47,593 nucleotides of DNA from Variovorax sp. J22P240 (GCF_030316855.1 NZ_JASZYR010000026.1:1-47593); one strand, 5' to 3'; counted from the first letter of the stretch, positions 33,428 through 43,691 are shown. Numbers and translations are program-made. The notes: generated by a model not told the origin, from the sequence alone.

Positions 33428-34381
33428 CTACGGTGCTTCGGCTGGCGGATCGTCCTCGCGCCGGCCCGTGCCCTTCTTGCGTTTGCGCGCTTCCTTCTTC
33501 GCCTGGCGCTCTGCATCCACGCGCTGGCCGGCTGTGAGCCACTCCGCAAACTCCGCCGGCGTCTCCAGCGTGATGCGGCCCATGTTGCCGCTGCGGAATT
33601 CGTGCATCACGATCTCGGCCGCCTTCTGCAGATTGACCCGGCCCTTGCCCAGCAATGCGCCGCGCTTGCGGCCGATGGCTTCCAGCACCTGCTCGTCGCT
33701 CAGGCCCTCGATCGGGTCGATCTTGAAGCGCGCCTCGACCAGTCCAGCGTAGTGCCGCTTCAGGTAGTCCAGCAGTTCGAGCGCGACCTCTTCTTCGTCG
33801 AAGGCATTGCGGCCGATGGCGCCGCTCGCGGCCAGGTTGTAGCCGCTCTTGGCGACGATGATGCGCGGCCACAGCATGCCGGGCGTGTCCCACAGGTAGA
33901 AGTCGTCGGCCAGTGTGATGCGCTGTTCCAGCTTGGTGATGCCGGCCTCGTCGCCGGTCTTGGCCCTGCGGCTGCCGGTGAGCGTGTTGATCAGCGTGGA
34001 TTTGCCCACGTTCGGAATGCCGCAGATCAGGACGCGCATCGGCTTGGCCATGCCGCCGCGCAGCGGTGAGAGTTCGTGGCAGGCGTCGATGAGTTGCCGC
34101 GCCGGCGTGGTCTGGCTCGCGTCGAGCCCGATGGCGCGCGTGGCCGGCTGCGCGTTGTAGTGCGCCAGCCAGAGCGCCGTGCGTTCGGGGTCGGCCAGGT
34201 CCTGCTTGTTGAGCACCTTGAGGCCCGGCTTGTGGCCGGTGAGGTCGGCCAGCATCGGGTTGGCGCTGGAGCCGGGCAGGCGGGCGTCGAGCAACTCGAT
34301 GACGACGTCGATGTCCTTGATGCGCTCGGCGATGGCCTTCTGGGTCAGATGCATGTGACCGGGGAACCACTGGATGGCCAT
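33428..34381 (-). CDS. ylqF: ribosome biogenesis GTPase YlqF/RbgA
   Basis: Circularly permuted GTPase that matures the 50S subunit, 317 residues. The start MAIQWFPGHMHLTQKAIAE is characteristic. G motifs occur in permuted order: G4 NKQDLADP first, then G1 GIPNVGKST and G3 DTPGMLWP. A C-terminal RNA-binding domain ends in a Lys/Arg-rich tail (KKEARKRKKGTGRRE). The ATG at 34381 gives the normal N-terminus, so the open extension to 34516 is rejected. Downstream of, and on the same strand as, the LytTR membrane regulator, 61 bases away. Confidence 0.94.
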   Translation of the reverse strand: MAIQWFPGHMHLTQKAIAERIKDIDVVIELLDARLPGSSANPMLADLTGHKPGLKVLNKQDLADPERTALWLAHYNAQPATRAIGLDASQTTPARQLIDACHELSPLRGGMAKPMRVLICGIPNVGKSTLINTLTGSRRAKTGDEAGITKLEQRITLADDFYLWDTPGMLWPRIIVAKSGYNLAASGAIGRNAFDEEEVALELLDYLKRHYAGLVEARFKIDPIEGLSDEQVLEAIGRKRGALLGKGRVNLQKAAEIVMHEFRSGNMGRITLETPAEFAEWLTAGQRVDAERQAKKEARKRKKGTGRREDDPPAEAP

Positions 34382-34442
34382 CGGGATGTCTTTCTCTTTC
34401 TGCGGGGACGACCGTGGATTGTCGCCGGGCCGGCGCGGGGCC

Positions 34443-35330
34443 TCAGGCTTGCAATGCGGGCCGGTAGCGGCGGCTGCACGGGATGTGCGTACCGTCGCGC
34501 ATGTGCAGGCGCGCATCGCCGCCGTCGAGTGGCTCGATTTCGGCGATGCGGTCCAGGTTGGCGGCGTAACTGCGATGCACCCGGGCGTAGCGTGCGGGAT
34601 CGAGTTGCGTCAGGAAGTCCGTGAGCGTGGCGCGCAGCAGGTAGTCGTGTCCGTTGACGCGCAACCCGACGTAATTGCCCTGCGCCTGCAGCCAGTCGAT
34701 GTCGCTGGCCGCGATCAGGAATTCGCGACGCAGCTTGCGAACGAGGAAACGATCGGGCCTGGGTGGGGCATCGGGAGAGCCGGGGGGTTCAGGGGGATCC
34801 GGCTCCGCCGCGCTTTCGGGCGGATCGAGCACTCGCGCCTCGCCCTGCAGCCGCAGCATGAAAAGCCGGTAGCTCATGATCGCCAGCAGGAACAGCGCAT
34901 AGGTTCGCGCGTCCTTCAGGTACTCATAGGGCCATTGGGCCAGCCAGTCGCCGAAGTCGTACCGGCTGCCGGCCCACGCATAGACGATCTGCCGCAGGCC
35001 GACCATCAGCGCCACGTGGCCCAGGCTGAAGACCACGCTGCCCAGCACATGCCACGCCCAATTGCGCCGCCAGGTCGACCGGTTCAGCGGGAAGCGGCGC
35101 TCGAAGGCGATCAGGACCGGCACCAGCGCCAGCAGGGCCAGGTGGCTGGAAATCTCCCAGGTCACCGGCTGCCAGGTCGCCGTGCCGTGCCCGGCCTCGC
35201 GCGCATCGATCACGGCAACCACCGTGGCGAAGGCCGCCTGGACCGTCAGCACGAGGATCCACAAACCCGCCTCCACCCATCGCCGGAAGGGCCGATAACG
35301 CTCGAACATGTTCATCCGCGGCTCGCTCAT
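34443..35330 (-). CDS. membrane-anchored LytTR transcriptional regulator
   Basis: A 295-residue protein with four transmembrane helices (about residues 17-160: WVEAGLWILVLTVQAAFATV, the region ending LLALVPVLI, WHVLGSVVFSLGHVALMVGL, TYALFLLAIMSYRLFML). A Pro/Glu-rich linker follows, then a C-terminal LytTR DNA-binding domain (ASDIDWLQAQGNYVGLRV and ARYARVHRSYAANLDRI). It lacks a receiver domain and a paired kinase, so it would sense in the membrane and bind DNA directly. Divergent from the acyltransferase gene, whose upstream region carries a repeat spaced like a LytTR operator. Confidence 0.88.
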   Translation of the reverse strand: MSEPRMNMFERYRPFRRWVEAGLWILVLTVQAAFATVVAVIDAREAGHGTATWQPVTWEISSHLALLALVPVLIAFERRFPLNRSTWRRNWAWHVLGSVVFSLGHVALMVGLRQIVYAWAGSRYDFGDWLAQWPYEYLKDARTYALFLLAIMSYRLFMLRLQGEARVLDPPESAAEPDPPEPPGSPDAPPRPDRFLVRKLRREFLIAASDIDWLQAQGNYVGLRVNGHDYLLRATLTDFLTQLDPARYARVHRSYAANLDRIAEIEPLDGGDARLHMRDGTHIPCSRRYRPALQA

Positions 35331-35345
35331 GCGCGGATTCTCACG

Positions 35346-35370
35346 AAATCCGCCGGGATGGCGGATTTTT
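35346..35370 (+). terminator. terminator-like hairpin in divergent intergenic region
   Basis: AAATCCGCC (35346-35354), loop GGGAT, GGCGGATTT (35360-35368), then TT. This perfect 9-bp stem with a T-tract on the plus strand is a textbook intrinsic terminator. It lies in the leader of the acyltransferase gene, 16 bases upstream of the start codon of the divergent LytTR gene. It could be an attenuator or an insulator. Confidence 0.6.
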
Positions 35371-35389
35371 CGTCCCCCGCCGTCGCCGT

Positions 35390-35417
35390 TCGTCACAAAC
35401 CGGCCACGCATCGTCAC
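35390..35417 (+). promoter_or_regulatory. 21-bp-spaced direct repeat, candidate LytTR operator
   Basis: TCGTCAC occurs at 35390-35396 and 35411-35417, exactly 21 bases apart, the two-turn spacing used by LytTR-domain dimers (as in AgrA sites). It lies 65-92 bases upstream of the acyltransferase ATG and 60-87 bases upstream of the membrane LytTR gene's ATG. Confidence 0.4.
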
Positions 35418-35481
35418 TGGGCCGCCCTCTTACCCGGCCTGCCGCCTGACCATGCCATCCGGCGTTCACAAGGAGCACGGC

Positions 35482-36717
35482 ATGACAACGAATCGACGAC
35501 ACGACATCGACGCGCTGCGGGCACTGGCGTTCCTGCTGCTCATCCTCTACCACGTGGGCATGTACTACGTGGCCGACTGGCCCTGGCACATCAAGAGCCC
35601 GCATGCGGCCGCATGGCTGCGATGGCCGATGGTGGTCGTCAATGTCTGGCGTATGGACCTGGTGTTCCTGGTCTCGGGGGTGGCCTTCGGCTTCCTCAGC
35701 CGGGGGTTGGCGCCGTTGGCCTTGATCCGGCAGCGGGCGCTGCGGCTGCTGCTGCCGCTGGTCTTCGGCATGGCGGTGGTCGTGCCTTACCAGGCCTACG
35801 CCCAAGGCGTCGCCAACGGACTGGTCGCGCCGGGCTTCGCGGCCTTCATGGCGCGCTATCTGGTCGGGGGACCGTGGCCCAAGGGGGCGTTCGACGGGTC
35901 CGACTTTCCCATGACGTGGAATCACCTCTGGTACCTGCCCTATCTCTTCACCTACAGCGCCGCCCTGGCGCTGCTGACGCCGCTGATGCGATCCGCGCCC
36001 ATCCTGCGTGTTCGTGCCGCCTTCACGGGGCTTCGGCGTTGGCGGCTGCTGGTGCTCCCCGCCCTGCCGCTGATGCTGTACACGCTGGTGCTGGCGCCGC
36101 GCTTCCCGGCCACGCACGACCTGATTCACGACTGGTACTTGCACGCCCTGTACTTCACCGTGTTCCTCTATGGCTACTGGATGGGCATCGACGAGGGCAT
36201 CTGGCGCGAACTGGAGCGGCTGCGAGGCTGGTCGCTCGCATTGGCCATGGCCTGCATTGCAGCCTTCATTGCGCTGAGAGTCACCGATGGCGACGCCCAG
36301 ATCGTCGTCTGGGCCTCGCGGGTGCTGCGCGCGGCCTACCTGTGGACGGCCATCGTGGCCATCCTCGGCTTTGCCCACCGCCACCTGAACCGCCCCTGGC
36401 GCTGGCTGGATTGGGCGAACGAGTCGGTCTACCCCTGGTACATGCTGCACCAGACGCTGATCATTGCCGGCGCCGTTGCCCTGGCATCACTTCGGCTCGG
36501 ATCGGTGCTGGAACCCGCCCTGCTGGTCGCGATCACCCTGATTGCATGCTGGGTACTGACGGACGGCCTCATCCGCGGATTCCGCTGGCTGCGGCCGCTG
36601 TTCGGGCTTAAGCCGATCGGCGATGTGGGCATTCGAACCTCGGAGCCGTTGCCCAAATGCTTACGCACGCCGGCACGTAATGGGCGCAAAGTAGGGCCTT
36701 GGCCATCAGGCAAGTGA
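35482..36717 (+). CDS. acyltransferase 3 family membrane protein
   Basis: A 411-residue integral membrane O-acyltransferase (OafA/NodX type) with about ten helices. The N-terminus RRHDIDALRALAFLLLILYHVGMYY holds the conserved Arg and the catalytic-type His, and NHLWYLPYLFTYS and NESVYPWYMLHQTLII are typical. The family acylates surface polysaccharides or periplasmic glucans; the acceptor is unknown. The ATG at 35482 is preceded by AGGAG. The last 30 residues extend beyond the final helix and are not conserved-looking. It is divergent from the membrane LytTR regulator, which is the likely controller. Confidence 0.9.
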   Translation: MTTNRRHDIDALRALAFLLLILYHVGMYYVADWPWHIKSPHAAAWLRWPMVVVNVWRMDLVFLVSGVAFGFLSRGLAPLALIRQRALRLLLPLVFGMAVVVPYQAYAQGVANGLVAPGFAAFMARYLVGGPWPKGAFDGSDFPMTWNHLWYLPYLFTYSAALALLTPLMRSAPILRVRAAFTGLRRWRLLVLPALPLMLYTLVLAPRFPATHDLIHDWYLHALYFTVFLYGYWMGIDEGIWRELERLRGWSLALAMACIAAFIALRVTDGDAQIVVWASRVLRAAYLWTAIVAILGFAHRHLNRPWRWLDWANESVYPWYMLHQTLIIAGAVALASLRLGSVLEPALLVAITLIACWVLTDGLIRGFRWLRPLFGLKPIGDVGIRTSEPLPKCLRTPARNGRKVGPWPSGK

Positions 36718-36730
36718 AAGGGGATACAGC

Positions 36731-37090
36731 ATGCAGATTCAGGTCAACACAAGCAACGGCATCGAGAACAAGGACACGCTGGAGCGGTGGGCCGACGGCG
36801 AATTGAGGCAATCCCTGAGCCGCTTCGTGGCCGAAGTAACCCGGGTGGAAGTCCATCTCAGCGACGAGAACCACGACCCCAGCGGTGCGGCCGACAAGCG
36901 TTGCGTGATGGAAGCGCGACTCGCCCATCATCAGCCGCTGGCCGTCACGCAGCACGCGCCCAACATGGACGAGGCTTTCCGCGGGGCCTCCGACAAGCTC
37001 AAGCGTGCGCTCGACAGCACGCTGGGACGCCTCTACGGCCACCGCAACCGCGAGTCGATTCGCAAGGACGGCGACGCAATCGTCGAATAG
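36731..37090 (+). CDS. HPF/RaiA family ribosome-associated protein
   Basis: A 119-residue protein of the ribosomal S30AE/HPF family, which binds the 30S subunit during stasis or stress. It has the beta-alpha-beta arrangement (MQIQVNTSNGIENKDTLERW, then TRVEVHLSDENHDPS) and the region ending DEAFRGASDKLKRALDS. It lacks the long C-terminal dimerisation domain of long HPF. The sequence AAAGGGGA lies upstream of the ATG. It follows the acyltransferase by 13 bases, possibly as a read-through partner. Confidence 0.82.
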   Translation: MQIQVNTSNGIENKDTLERWADGELRQSLSRFVAEVTRVEVHLSDENHDPSGAADKRCVMEARLAHHQPLAVTQHAPNMDEAFRGASDKLKRALDSTLGRLYGHRNRESIRKDGDAIVE

Positions 37091-37188
37091 CGCTTTTCCT
37101 CCACTGATCGGTGTATTGACGGCTTCGGCGCGCGTGGACTACTCTTTTTGCACAACGCCGATGCTGTCGCACATGAAGGGAGTTTCCA

Positions 37189-37884
37189 TTGAATGGAGCC
37201 CGGTTTCCGCGAGTCCTTACCTTGCTGATCCTGTCTTGCGGCCTGCTGGGTCCTAGCCTGGCCGGCAGTGTGCGGGGCAAGGTCGTCTTCGCAGGCACTG
37301 CACCTGCCCAGACCAAAGTGCCTGTCACGATCGACCAGTACCTGTGCGGCACTGAAAAACTCTCCGATGACCTGCAGGTCTCCGCCGCCCGCGAGATCCG
37401 CAACGCGGTCGTGTGGATCGAGAACCCGCCGCGCGGTGCGGTATCGCCACCACGGACCGAGAAGGTCGAGATGGACCAGAAGGGCTGCTCGTTCATGCCC
37501 CGGGTCGTCGTCGTTCCTGCGGGCGGGACCGTGGACTTCCTCAACAGCGATCGCCTGCTGCACAACATCCACGCGACACCCAAGCGCAACGTGTCGTTCA
37601 ACCGCACGCAGCCGATGGGCCGGACGATCCCGGTCACCTTCGCGGAGCCGGAGATCGTGCGCATCAACTGCGACCTGCACTCGTGGATGACGGCGTGGGT
37701 GGTCGTGACGGCGCACCCGTTCTACGCGGTCACCGGTGCGGATGGGCGCTTTGCTTTCGACAACCTGCCGCCGGGCCAATACCAGCTGCAAATCTGGCAG
37801 GAACGACTTGGCACGATGCAGGCCACGGTTGCGGTCAACGACCAGCAGCCCGCGCAGGTCACTGTCGAGATGAAAGGCCGTTGA
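37189..37884 (+). CDS. exported cupredoxin-like protein with C-terminal CarboxypepD_reg domain
   Basis: A 231-residue periplasmic protein with a signal peptide (RVLTLLILSCGLLGPSLA). The central cupredoxin fold shows a plausible type-1 copper site: His in RLLHNIHAT (125/128) and Cys161, His164 and Met167 in INCDLHSWMTAW. A C-terminal carboxypeptidase-regulatory-like fold (FYAVTGADGRFAFDNLPPGQYQL) follows. Related proteins are annotated as methylamine-utilisation or plastocyanin-like. The TTG start at 37189 is chosen for its AAGGGAG seven bases upstream; no other in-frame start keeps the signal peptide. Convergent with the SOR-like gene; probably part of one redox or metal sensing locus. Confidence 0.83.
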   Translation: MNGARFPRVLTLLILSCGLLGPSLAGSVRGKVVFAGTAPAQTKVPVTIDQYLCGTEKLSDDLQVSAAREIRNAVVWIENPPRGAVSPPRTEKVEMDQKGCSFMPRVVVVPAGGTVDFLNSDRLLHNIHATPKRNVSFNRTQPMGRTIPVTFAEPEIVRINCDLHSWMTAWVVVTAHPFYAVTGADGRFAFDNLPPGQYQLQIWQERLGTMQATVAVNDQQPAQVTVEMKGR

Positions 37885-37891
37885 TCGCTCG

Positions 37892-38335
37892 TCAGGGAAC
37901 GACGGTGATCTTCCTGGACGATTCCCACGCGGAGGAGTGCGTGGGCTCGGCCACCGCCCTCAAGGCCCCGCCTTCATCGAGCGCAACGGTGAAGGTCACC
38001 GTGGGTGATGAATACACCGGGTGCAGGTACGCGCGCGCGATTTCCACCGAGTCCTTGTAGAGGGCGATGTAGCGCACGAAATGCTCCTGGAGCGAGGGAT
38101 GCAACGACTCGGCGCCCACGCTCACCGTGACGTTGAACCACGCCCCGCGCTTCACGCTGTCCGGCGCGACGATCTTGGGCGTGTGCTTGGGGTCGAAGCC
38201 CTTGTGGACTTCGCGGAACTCGGGCGTGAACTGCTGGGCCTGGTCCTCGGCCTGTACCGGGAAGGCGCCGAAGCCCGCCATCAGGGCCAGTACCACGACG
38301 ACCTGGCGGGCAGCGTGTCGAACGGACATCGTCAT
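37892..38335 (-). CDS. exported superoxide-reductase-like (class II SORL) protein lacking the Cys ligand
   Basis: A 147-residue protein with a signal peptide (QVVVVLALMAGFGAFPVQA). The mature part follows the class II SORL pattern: PKHTPKIVAPDSVKRG (His51), then HPSLQEHFVRYIALY (His79, His85) and EPTHSSAWES (His133). Superoxide reductases bind iron with four His and one Cys in C-N-x-H-G-x-W-E. Here Glu130 stands at the Cys position and one residue is inserted. It is therefore unlikely to be a standard superoxide reductase; it may bind another metal. The ATG at 38335 has GAGGAGG upstream. Next to a cupredoxin and ahead of the histidine kinase genes. Confidence 0.78.
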   Translation of the reverse strand: MTMSVRHAARQVVVVLALMAGFGAFPVQAEDQAQQFTPEFREVHKGFDPKHTPKIVAPDSVKRGAWFNVTVSVGAESLHPSLQEHFVRYIALYKDSVEIARAYLHPVYSSPTVTFTVALDEGGALRAVAEPTHSSAWESSRKITVVP

Positions 38336-38355
38336 GCGACCTCCTCGCTGTGCAG

Positions 38356-38726
38356 TCAGAGACCGGGAAGAAACTGCTTGACCATGGTCAGCAGCTCGCT
38401 CGGGCTGTAGGGCTTGGCGAGGTAGCTCGAGGCGCCAGCCTGCATCGCCTTCTCGCGATCACCGCTCAGCGCGTACGAGGTGATGACGATGATCGGGATG
38501 TGCTGCGTCGGCTCTTCGGTGGTCAGCAGCTTCGTGGCATCCAGGCCGGACATCTTGGGCAGTTGCACATCCATCAGGATGAGGTCGGGCAGGTGCTGCT
38601 GCGCGAGCGCGACACCGGTCTCGCCATCGGCCGCTTCGAGCAGCTTGCAGGCCGAACGGCTGAGCAGTTGCCGCACGATCTTGCGGTTGTACTCGTTGTC
38701 CTCGACATAGAGAATCGTGTGCTCGC

Positions 38727-38730
<4 letters not shown>
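38356..38730 (-). CDS. single-domain response regulator (CheY-like)
   Basis: A 124-residue receiver domain with no output domain. Acidic residues in YVEDNEYN, phosphoacceptor Asp in ILMDVQLPKMSG, Thr/Ser in VITSYALSG and Lys in YLAKPYSP are all present. The ATG at 38730 overlaps the kinase stop (ATGA), so it is translated together with the hybrid-type kinase and is its probable phosphoacceptor, of the DivK kind. It lies 21 bases upstream of the SOR-like gene on the same strand. Confidence 0.9.
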
Positions 38731-40340
<1,610 letters not shown>

Positions 40341-40437
40341 GGGCCAGGGAGAGTGCTCCCGCACCACTCGCCATTGGCGTTGCAGCCTTGTGGAACCCCC
40401 ACGAAGCCGCTACATTTTTTGTCCCGGGAGAACGACG

Positions 40438-41574
40438 ATGAGAACCCCACCACGCATCCTCATCGTCGACGACAACGCGACCAACGTCAAGATTCTGCAG
40501 GCCCGGCTGGCCAGCGAGGGTTACGAGGTGGTCTCGGCAGCCGACGGCGAAGAGGGACTTTCCGCCGCCCGGCAACTCACTCCGGACCTGATCCTGCTCG
40601 ACGTGATGATGCCCAAGATCGGCGGCGTCGAGGTGTGCCGGCGCCTGCGCGCCGACCCCGACTTCCCCTTCACGCCCATCATCATGGTGACGGCGATGGC
40701 CGACCTGAAGGACGTCATCGCGGGGCTCGAAGCGGGCGCGGACGAATACCTGACAAAGCCGGTGGATCACGCCGCGCTGGCCGCGCGCGTGCGTTCGATG
40801 CTTCGCATCAAGGGCCTGCACGACCGCGTCGAATCGCTGGTGGACGAGATGAAGCATTGGAATGCATCGCTCGAACGCCGCGTCGCGACACAGGTGTCCG
40901 AACTCGAACGGGTCGGCCGGTTGCGGCGCTTCTTCTCGCCGCAACTCGCCGAGCTGATCGTCAGCGGCGGTGCGGAAGACCCGCTGCAGAGCCATCGTCG
41001 CGAGATCACCGTGGTGTTCCTCGACCTGCGCGGCTTCACCGCCTTTGCCGAACGCTCCGAGCCCGAGGAAGTGATGGGCGTGCTGCGCCAGTACCACGCC
41101 GCGACCGGTGAACTGATCCTCGCGCACGAAGGAACGCTGGAGCACTTCACCGGGGACGGGATGATGATCTTCTTCAACGACCCGATCCCCATCCCCGACG
41201 CCGCCGAGCGCGCCGTGCGAATGTCGCTCGCGATCCGCGAACGCATCGGATCGATCGCCGAGAGCTGGGTGCGGCGCGGCTACTCGCTGGGACTCGGCAT
41301 CGGCATCGCGCAAGGCTTCGCCACCATCGGCGCGATCGGCTTCGATGGGCGCTGGGACTACGGGGCGATCGGCACGGTCACCAACCTGGCGGCGCGACTG
41401 TGCGGCGAAGCGGCAAGCAGTCAGATCCTGATTTCACGCCCTGTCTATGCGCAACTGGAGGCCATGCTCGACGTGGAGCCTCCGCAGGCGCTCACACTGA
41501 AGGGGTTTCAGCGCCCCATCGACTGCTTCAGCGTGCGAGGTATAAGCGGTACTGCGCTGAAAGCCGCCCGCTAG
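40438..41574 (+). CDS. receiver domain-adenylate/guanylate cyclase
   Basis: A 378-residue signalling protein. The N-terminal receiver has Asp11/12, phosphoacceptor Asp55 in LLDVMMPK and Lys107 in YLTKP. A coiled coil (about 120-165) joins it to a class III nucleotide cyclase. Metal-binding Asp196 (FLDLRGFTAFAE) and Asp240 (FTGDGMM) and catalytic Asn316/Arg320 (TNLAARL) are present, so it should be active. The usual substrate-selecting Lys position carries His236 (EHFTGDG), while Asp307 (WDYGAIG) suits adenine. ATG at 40438 with GGGAG upstream. It faces the histidine kinase and is probably its second output, linking the locus to cAMP. Confidence 0.92.
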   Translation: MRTPPRILIVDDNATNVKILQARLASEGYEVVSAADGEEGLSAARQLTPDLILLDVMMPKIGGVEVCRRLRADPDFPFTPIIMVTAMADLKDVIAGLEAGADEYLTKPVDHAALAARVRSMLRIKGLHDRVESLVDEMKHWNASLERRVATQVSELERVGRLRRFFSPQLAELIVSGGAEDPLQSHRREITVVFLDLRGFTAFAERSEPEEVMGVLRQYHAATGELILAHEGTLEHFTGDGMMIFFNDPIPIPDAAERAVRMSLAIRERIGSIAESWVRRGYSLGLGIGIAQGFATIGAIGFDGRWDYGAIGTVTNLAARLCGEAASSQILISRPVYAQLEAMLDVEPPQALTLKGFQRPIDCFSVRGISGTALKAAR

Positions 41575-42728
41575 CGCTGCACGAACTGAATCAGGATCCG
41601 GCTCACTTCCTCCGGCTGTTCCTGCTGCACCCAATGCCCGGCGCCGCCGACGATGTGCACGCCGGTCATCTGCGTGCAGGCACTGGCCTGCATCGCCTCG
41701 AAGTCGCCGGGCTTCTGGTAGATGCCCCAGTCGCTCCTGCCGGCGATGAAGCACGAGGGCACGTCGATCGTTCGACCCGACCAGGTCTGCAGCTCCGCCG
41801 TGTACTGTCCGCCGGTCCCGCAGCGATACCACTGCAGGCCGCCCTGGAAGCCGGTGTGAGCGTACTCGGCGGCGTACACCGCCAGCTCGTCCTCGGGCAG
41901 CCAGCGGCAGGCTGCGATCTGCTCCGGGGTCGGCATATCGGCGGCCACGGTTTCGGCCATGGTCTTGTCGGCTTCCATCACGTAGTAGGCGGGAAGCTGC
42001 CCGAGTTCATCGGCCGTGAGCGACTGCAGGCGAAACGGCTTGTTGGCCGGCCAGTCCGCGCTCTTGCAGTGGTAGTAGGCGCGCAGGAAAGCGTGAAGGC
42101 CCTGTGGCGCGTGGCGCATGTGACCATCGGCTTCACGCGTCGAGTAATACCACTGGTAGTGCTTGCGCGGCGGCGACAGCTCGCCCAGGTCCTTCAACAG
42201 CGTGGCGATGACGCCGAGGCCCGAGGCGGCGGGCGCGGAATCGGCCGCGCCGAAAGGAATGGGAGGCACGCCGCCGAACGGTGCGCTCATCAGCACGACC
42301 GAGCGGAACACGTCGGGCCGCACCAGCGCGCACCATGCGGCCACCGGCGAGCCGAAGTCATGGCCAACGACCGCGGCCACGGTGCGATGGCCCAGTGCAG
42401 CGATCAGTCCGAGTGCATCGCGCACGAGGTTCAGCATTCGAAACTCGTCGAGATCGGCGTCGAATCCCTCGCGCCATCCGGTGGTACGCCCGTAGCCGCG
42501 CTGATCGGGCGCGACCACGTGGTAACCGGCCGCCGCGAGCGGCAGCATCACCTTGCGCCAGCTATAGGCCAGTTCCGGGAATCCGTGCAGCAACAGCAGG
42601 CATGGCCTGTCGGGTGTCTCGAAGCCGGCTTCCAGCATGTGCATCGACAGGCCGTTGCTGTTGTCGACGAATCGCGACCGGATGCCCGGAGGCAGAGGCA
42701 GGGGATCGAGTGCGGGATCCGTATTCAT
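41571..42728 (-). CDS. epoxide-hydrolase-like alpha/beta hydrolase
   Basis: A 385-residue alpha/beta hydrolase of the soluble epoxide hydrolase/haloalkane dehalogenase group. It has the HGFPE oxyanion motif (residues 48-52), DQRGYG, a nucleophilic Asp124 in VGHDFGS and a C-terminal His in GGAGHWVQQEQPEE. An Asp nucleophile favours epoxide hydrolysis over esterase activity. The cap domain contains Tyr residues that could polarise the epoxide (KHYQWYYSTREAD). It overlaps the convergent cyclase gene by 4 bases and follows the SDR gene on the same strand, 45 bases away. Confidence 0.88.
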   Translation of the reverse strand: MNTDPALDPLPLPPGIRSRFVDNSNGLSMHMLEAGFETPDRPCLLLLHGFPELAYSWRKVMLPLAAAGYHVVAPDQRGYGRTTGWREGFDADLDEFRMLNLVRDALGLIAALGHRTVAAVVGHDFGSPVAAWCALVRPDVFRSVVLMSAPFGGVPPIPFGAADSAPAASGLGVIATLLKDLGELSPPRKHYQWYYSTREADGHMRHAPQGLHAFLRAYYHCKSADWPANKPFRLQSLTADELGQLPAYYVMEADKTMAETVAADMPTPEQIAACRWLPEDELAVYAAEYAHTGFQGGLQWYRCGTGGQYTAELQTWSGRTIDVPSCFIAGRSDWGIYQKPGDFEAMQASACTQMTGVHIVGGAGHWVQQEQPEEVSRILIQFVQR

Positions 42729-42773
42729 GACGTCCTCCTGGAATGCCGGCCGGTGCGGCAGTGTGGCAGCGTG

Positions 42774-43691
42774 TCAGTGCTGGCGGGCGTTCGCCATGGC
42801 CTTGCCCACTTCGTTGGAGCCCTGTGCCGCCCCACTCTGAGGCACGATCTCGCCACTGCGGTCGGTCACTTCGGCAAGCCGCTGCGCGAGTTGCTCCGGT
42901 GCATCGGCGTCGAGGCCGATCCACGCGCCCTGGGTCAGCGTGATGTGCGCCGCCTCGAAGGTGCCGGCGCCAGCGCAAAGGATGGCGCGATTGGGTGCGT
43001 CCTGCGCGGCCAGCACCAGCATCGCCGGCACGACGGCCTCTGGCTTGAGGGCGTTGAGCACTTCCTCGGACATCAGGTCCTCGGTCATGCGGGTGGCGGC
43101 CGTGGGCGCCAGGCAGTTCACGCGGATGTCGTTCTTCGCGCCCTCTATGCTCAGCGTCTGCATGAGACCCACCAGCGCGAGCTTGGCGGCGCCGTAGTTG
43201 CTCTGCCCGAAGTTGCCGTAAAGGCCGGACGACGAAGTCGTCATCACGATGCGGCCGTATTTCTGTTCGTTCATGATCGGCCAGACGGCCTTGGTGCAAT
43301 GCACCGCGCCCATCAGATGGACATCCATCACGAGGCGGAAATCGGCAACATCCATCTTCGCAAAGCTCTTGTCGCGCAGGATGCCGGCGTTGTTGACGAG
43401 GATGTCGACGCGGCCCCAGGCGTCGACTGCCTGTCGCACCATCGCCTGCACGGCCTCGAAGTCGGTGACCGAGGCGCCATTGGCGATCGCCTCGCCGCCC
43501 GCGGCCTTGATCTCGTCGACCACCGCCTGCGCTGCGCTGACGGAACCGCCGGAACCGTCACGCGCGCCCCCGAGATCGTTGACCAGAACTTTGGCGCCGC
43601 GCGCCGCGAGCGCCAGGGCATGCTGACGGCCCAGTCCGTTGCCCGCGCCGGTGACGATGGCCACGCGGCCCTTGAAATCGAGATTGCTCAT
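42774..43691 (-). CDS. SDR family oxidoreductase (hydroxyacyl-CoA dehydrogenase-like)
   Basis: A 305-residue short-chain dehydrogenase with TGAGNGLGRQ cofactor loop (14-23), NNAG motif at residues 100-103, catalytic Ser near 154, Tyr166 and Lys170 (SNYGAAK). The LVNDLGGARDGSGGS insertion after the second strand is typical of the (3R)-hydroxyacyl-CoA dehydrogenases that resemble the N-terminal part of multifunctional enzyme 2. A fatty acid or CoA-ester substrate is therefore plausible. Likely cotranscribed with the epoxide-hydrolase-like gene downstream. Confidence 0.9.
   Translation of the reverse strand: MSNLDFKGRVAIVTGAGNGLGRQHALALAARGAKVLVNDLGGARDGSGGSVSAAQAVVDEIKAAGGEAIANGASVTDFEAVQAMVRQAVDAWGRVDILVNNAGILRDKSFAKMDVADFRLVMDVHLMGAVHCTKAVWPIMNEQKYGRIVMTTSSSGLYGNFGQSNYGAAKLALVGLMQTLSIEGAKNDIRVNCLAPTAATRMTEDLMSEEVLNALKPEAVVPAMLVLAAQDAPNRAILCAGAGTFEAAHITLTQGAWIGLDADAPEQLAQRLAEVTDRSGEIVPQSGAAQGSNEVGKAMANARQH

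Noticed and set aside
36620..36700. tRNA-like T-loop sequence (ATTCGAACC) near the acyltransferase 3' end
   Set aside because: On the minus strand GGTTCGAAT is present, but the stem bases do not pair and no acceptor or anticodon arm can be built.
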